Of a stretch of 64,000 nt of DNA, positions 61,500-64,000 are shown in pieces (the first letter of the stretch is position 1; each line of letters opens with the position of its first letter). The notes under the pieces were generated by a model that was given only the letters and a program-made list of their open reading frames with translations, was not told where the DNA came from and ran no database searches. This DNA is from Hymenolepis diminuta. Taxonomy: Eukaryota > Platyhelminthes > Cestoda > Cyclophyllidea > Hymenolepididae. The stretch lies in contig CAADRB010000001.1 in NCBI GenBank assembly GCA_900708905.1, positions 5,368,649 to 5,432,648 of the forward strand, read 5' to 3'. The translations under genes were made by a program, and so were the position numbers.

Positions 61500-61960
61500 T
61501 CTCTTTTACTCCTGAGGCTGTCACAGCATTTGAAGAAGTTGAAACTATGTTAACAGACTGTCCGACGCTCGCTTATTAAGAATCAAAAGCAAATATAACG
61601 CTTGCAACAGATGGTGCACAGACCGCCGTCGGTGCAGTATTGGAACAAAAGAAAGGAACTGTGGTGCAACCCCTGGTCGAATTAGCACCCACTCAAACAT
61701 GTTACAGAATTTTTAACGAGAGGTTCTGATAGTCTACAACGTGGTGAACGTTTTCGACATCTCCTAGAGGGTCGAAAGTTCACGATACTCACTGACCATA
61801 AGCCACTGCCATACCAGTCGAGCTAGTTCTGACATTTATTCGCTAGAAAAAATTCGATATCTCGATTATATTCTAAAATTCGCCAACGACATCGGACATG
61901 TCAATAGCACGGGTAATGCCTTCATTTATTGTCTTTCCCAAACTGATGTTTAAGCAATGG
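61500..61960 (+). pseudogene. RNase H part of the pol remnant
   Basis: FTPEAVTAFEEVETMLTDCP (61,505-61,565) is the pre-RNase H connection. LATDGAQTAVGAVLEQKKGT keeps the first aspartate (61,610-61,612). LLEGRKFTILTDHKPLP keeps the TDHKPL motif (61,791-61,808). IRYLDYILKFANDIGHVNST and CLSQTDV follow, corresponding to the family's DYISQF...VxG..N..AD.LSR end, in which the final aspartate context is lost. Confidence 0.85.
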
Positions 61961-62089
61961 CAAAAACCGCTGATTTTTATTTTCTTGATAACGCTTAAAA
62001 TGCTGACTCTGAACTCCAAGAATTTCACAGTTTTCCTGGTTCTCCCCAACTGAAAGACTTCCCATCGTTGACAGCTCCAGGTTTAATAA

Positions 62090-63158
62090 CTCGTAATGTT
62101 TCGAAAGGAATGCTAAGACCCTTTGTTCTCAAACCCCTTCATCACAAATTTTCCGAATTCTCCCACTATCTCTACTACCCCGAAAAACCCGCAATATCAA
62201 AACTCGTTTTCAAAAGAACATCAAAAACCGAATAAAAATATGCCAAGCATGCCAGAGATCAAAATTTGATAAACACACCAAAACTCCTCTTTGAACGTTT
62301 CCACTACCGTACGCAAGATTTGACCACGTTCATATTGATACTGCTGTCTCCTTCCAAGCTCTAGCAGTTTCACTTATTTTCTAACCTGTGCGACCGTTTT
62401 ATTACGATGGCAAGACGCATTTCCTATCTGTAACTTGACAGCTTAGACCAGCGCCAGAACCTCACTGGAGAGATGGATGGCTACATTTGGTGCAATCTCC
62501 ACTATAAATTTAGATCGCAGGAAACAATTTGAGTTTCATCACTTTTCTGAACTCACCAACTTGCTTGGCACCAACTGGATTCTCACAACCGCATATCATC
62601 CACAAGCATTTCCATCCTCATTTGAAAGCAGCCCCTACTGCACAGAAGCCCTTTTCTTTATCCTCCTTGGTATTCGAATTGCTGATCTTAATGATTCTAC
62701 TGCAGAAATTGTATTTAGAGTTGTCCTCCAACTTTCTGGCCAACTTTTATCCTCGTTTAATGTTTCCCTCTGGCCAAACTCTGCAAATTATGCTGAAATT
62801 GTACGTTCCCATATGCATAAACTACAAACCGACCGACTCTACCTCCAACCCTACCATCATTCTCACTGATTTGAATCTCGTTTCCACGTAAACGTAAACC
62901 TTCGTAAACCTTTTCAGCCCATTTTTGGTGATCCACTCCTGGTCCTTTAAAGAACCGAAAAGACTTTCACTATAATTCAAAATGGCAAAGAATCTGTTGC
63001 TTCCGTAGATCACGTGAAGCCTGCCTGTCTTAATAAGCTCGTTTCTAAAATGTTACTTCAGTGTTTCCTCCAGATCCTCTCGTCAAGGAGATGGAAATAT
63101 TAATGCCAGTCACTCGTAGCGGAAGACATATATGTTTCCCAGATCGTTATCAAGCCTG
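62090..63158 (+). pseudogene. Integrase part of the pol remnant
   Basis: A degraded zinc-binding region with FSHYLYYPEKPAISKLVFKR and ARDQNL is followed by the core. The first aspartate is in FDHVHID (62,337-62,339) and the second in LDRRKQFE (62,513-62,515), followed by TAYHPQA. The ERF segment with the catalytic glutamate is deleted, and HPHLKAAPTAQK resumes in another frame. Then come STAEIVF, VVLQLSGQLL, SANYAEIVRSHMHKLQ, a KPFQP-type block, KESVASVDHVKPACL and the TRSGRHICFPDRYQA tail with a normal stop. No chromodomain is present, as is usual for this clade. Confidence 0.88.
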
Positions 63159-63159
63159 A

Positions 63160-64000
63160 ACAGATGATTTTTTCCAAATCTGCCTCAATTAGCCGGAAAA
63201 GGAAAAGTACACTTGAACCAATTTACAGCCAGTTATTAGTATCGTCTTTGTGCACCCGAAGGCTGGAGAAGTGCAAATGGATGAGGAAACTTTATTTTTT
63301 TATTCTTGACTAGGATTCGTATTTGCCTTTATGGTTTAATTTGGCTGTTTCGAACGTTTCAGATGGGGGATCTTGATCGGCAATTTGTACTCGTCCCTTT
63401 AGAATCAACTTTTCTACTTTCTCACAAGGTGTGAACTTCGTAATATTCTAGTGTTTCAGAGCTCGATTTTCATTATTGGAGCCTCGAGTTTCTAAAGAAG
63501 CTTATGCTTGCGAAGTTTAAAGCTTGCTAACCAGATCCATCTCCTAAATTTGAAACCTTAATATAAGGATTAAATATTAGCTTCGATGACATCAATGAAT
63601 TCATTGTAACAAATGAAATGAACCAACAAACTTCTCTGGATATACTTGCCAAGTTAAGGATTAATAAAGTTTTCATTCTGAGAAATTTTTTGTTTATATT
63701 AGCCAAAGAGATTTTAAACATTCCTAAATTTTTGTATATTATTTTAGAATATTATATCGGGGAAATATGGAAATGCTGATTCAATAGCGCTGTAATTTTT
63801 TTTTTCAATGGGTTTTGAAATATTGTTTAAATGAATTAGTAATCGTATTCGTTCGATTAGTTGGGAAAAAATCGGACTGAATATTTGATGAATTATTTTA
63901 TATTGACACGAATGCTAAATATCATTTATTAAAAATTTTTATTAAAATTAGCTCCATATATTGATAAGGGGTTCTTTTTAAAATTACGGTTAGTTTAAAA
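63160..64000. other. Sequence after pol, possible 3' non-coding part of the element
   Basis: A purine-rich AGATGGGGGA at about 63,362-63,371 could be a polypurine tract preceding a 3' LTR, but I found no matching 5' LTR to confirm one. The last 300 bases are plain AT-rich DNA. Confidence 0.25.

Larger units (their letters stand above)
60470..63158 (+). pseudogene. CsRn1-like Ty3/Gypsy pol, inactive
   Basis: A nearly complete pol from the end of the protease to the polyprotein stop, broken by many frameshifts and stops. The order is as expected for the clade. The protease C-terminus DVTKPVIGVDFLDHSGLL starts at 60,532. Reverse transcriptase starts around WSSVLHMVSKK (60,882) and has VTVPDNYPISNLQNFSSDL (from 60,951). 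RNase H has LATDGAQTAVGAVLEQ (61,604 on) and FTILTDHKPL (ends 61,808). Integrase has TFPLPYARFDHVHID (62,295-62,339) and TAYHPQA. The C-terminal TRSGRHICFPDRYQA (63,111-63,155) is followed directly by TGA at 63,156-63,158. The RT YxDD box is replaced by SIDG (61,213-61,224) and the catalytic glutamate segment of integrase is deleted, so no activity is possible. Gag, the protease active site and both LTRs are missing or unrecognised. Such elements copy themselves through RNA and insert cDNA with the integrase. Confidence 0.92.

Noticed and set aside
1..64000. CRISPR arrays, bacterial operons, phage or plasmid features
   Set aside because: None seen. Splice signals, an innexin exon, retrotransposons and scaffold gaps indicate an animal nuclear genome.

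Overview
The window looks like nuclear DNA of an AT-rich invertebrate genome, most likely a flatworm or another protostome. Three things support this: a clear innexin first exon (invertebrate gap-junction protein), several decayed Ty3/Gypsy retrotransposons including one of the CsRn1 clade first described in a trematode, and two scaffold gaps (100 N and 20 N). There are no long open reading frames, operons, rRNA genes or CRISPR arrays. The flatworm assignment is inference, and no species can be named.

Layout. About 0-10 kb is AT-rich intergenic or intronic sequence with a weak gag-like remnant near the left edge, one tRNA-derived SINE-like copy (about 4.4 kb), the first copy of interspersed repeat A (5.7-6.0 kb) and one copy of repeat R1 (9.2 kb). 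Between 10.5 and 14 kb, on the minus strand, lie the innexin exon (10,554-10,710) and two further exon-like open stretches (11.0-11.2 and 13.76-13.99 kb), with a tRNA-like SINE between them. A pair of direct repeats about 756 bp apart (R2, 17.0 and 17.8 kb) precedes a probable integrase-tail remnant (18.7 kb) and a plausible plus-strand terminal exon (19.8 kb). From 21 to 36 kb there are LTR-like blocks on the minus strand, a tRNA-like SINE fragment, a second repeat A copy and a GC-richer LTR plus leader (family X).

From 37.8 to 39.5 kb there is a gag-like ORF followed by a broken reverse transcriptase of K02A2.6-like Gypsy type. The 40-50 kb stretch is mostly featureless apart from microsatellites and LTR-like or repeat blocks. 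The last 14 kb is a graveyard of retroelements: LTR families X, Y and Z, repeat A twice more, a protease remnant abutting an X-type LTR with a primer-binding-site-like motif, and finally an almost full-length but heavily mutated CsRn1-like pol (about 60.47-63.16 kb).

Functionally only the innexin exon is a convincing host gene. Its remaining exons were not found by eye. Everything mobile appears inactive. I did not find a convincing new biological system. The most useful leads are the unclassified repeat families, especially repeat A, whose four copies all lie on one strand and one of which ends in a splice-donor-like sequence, and the unassigned exon-like stretches.
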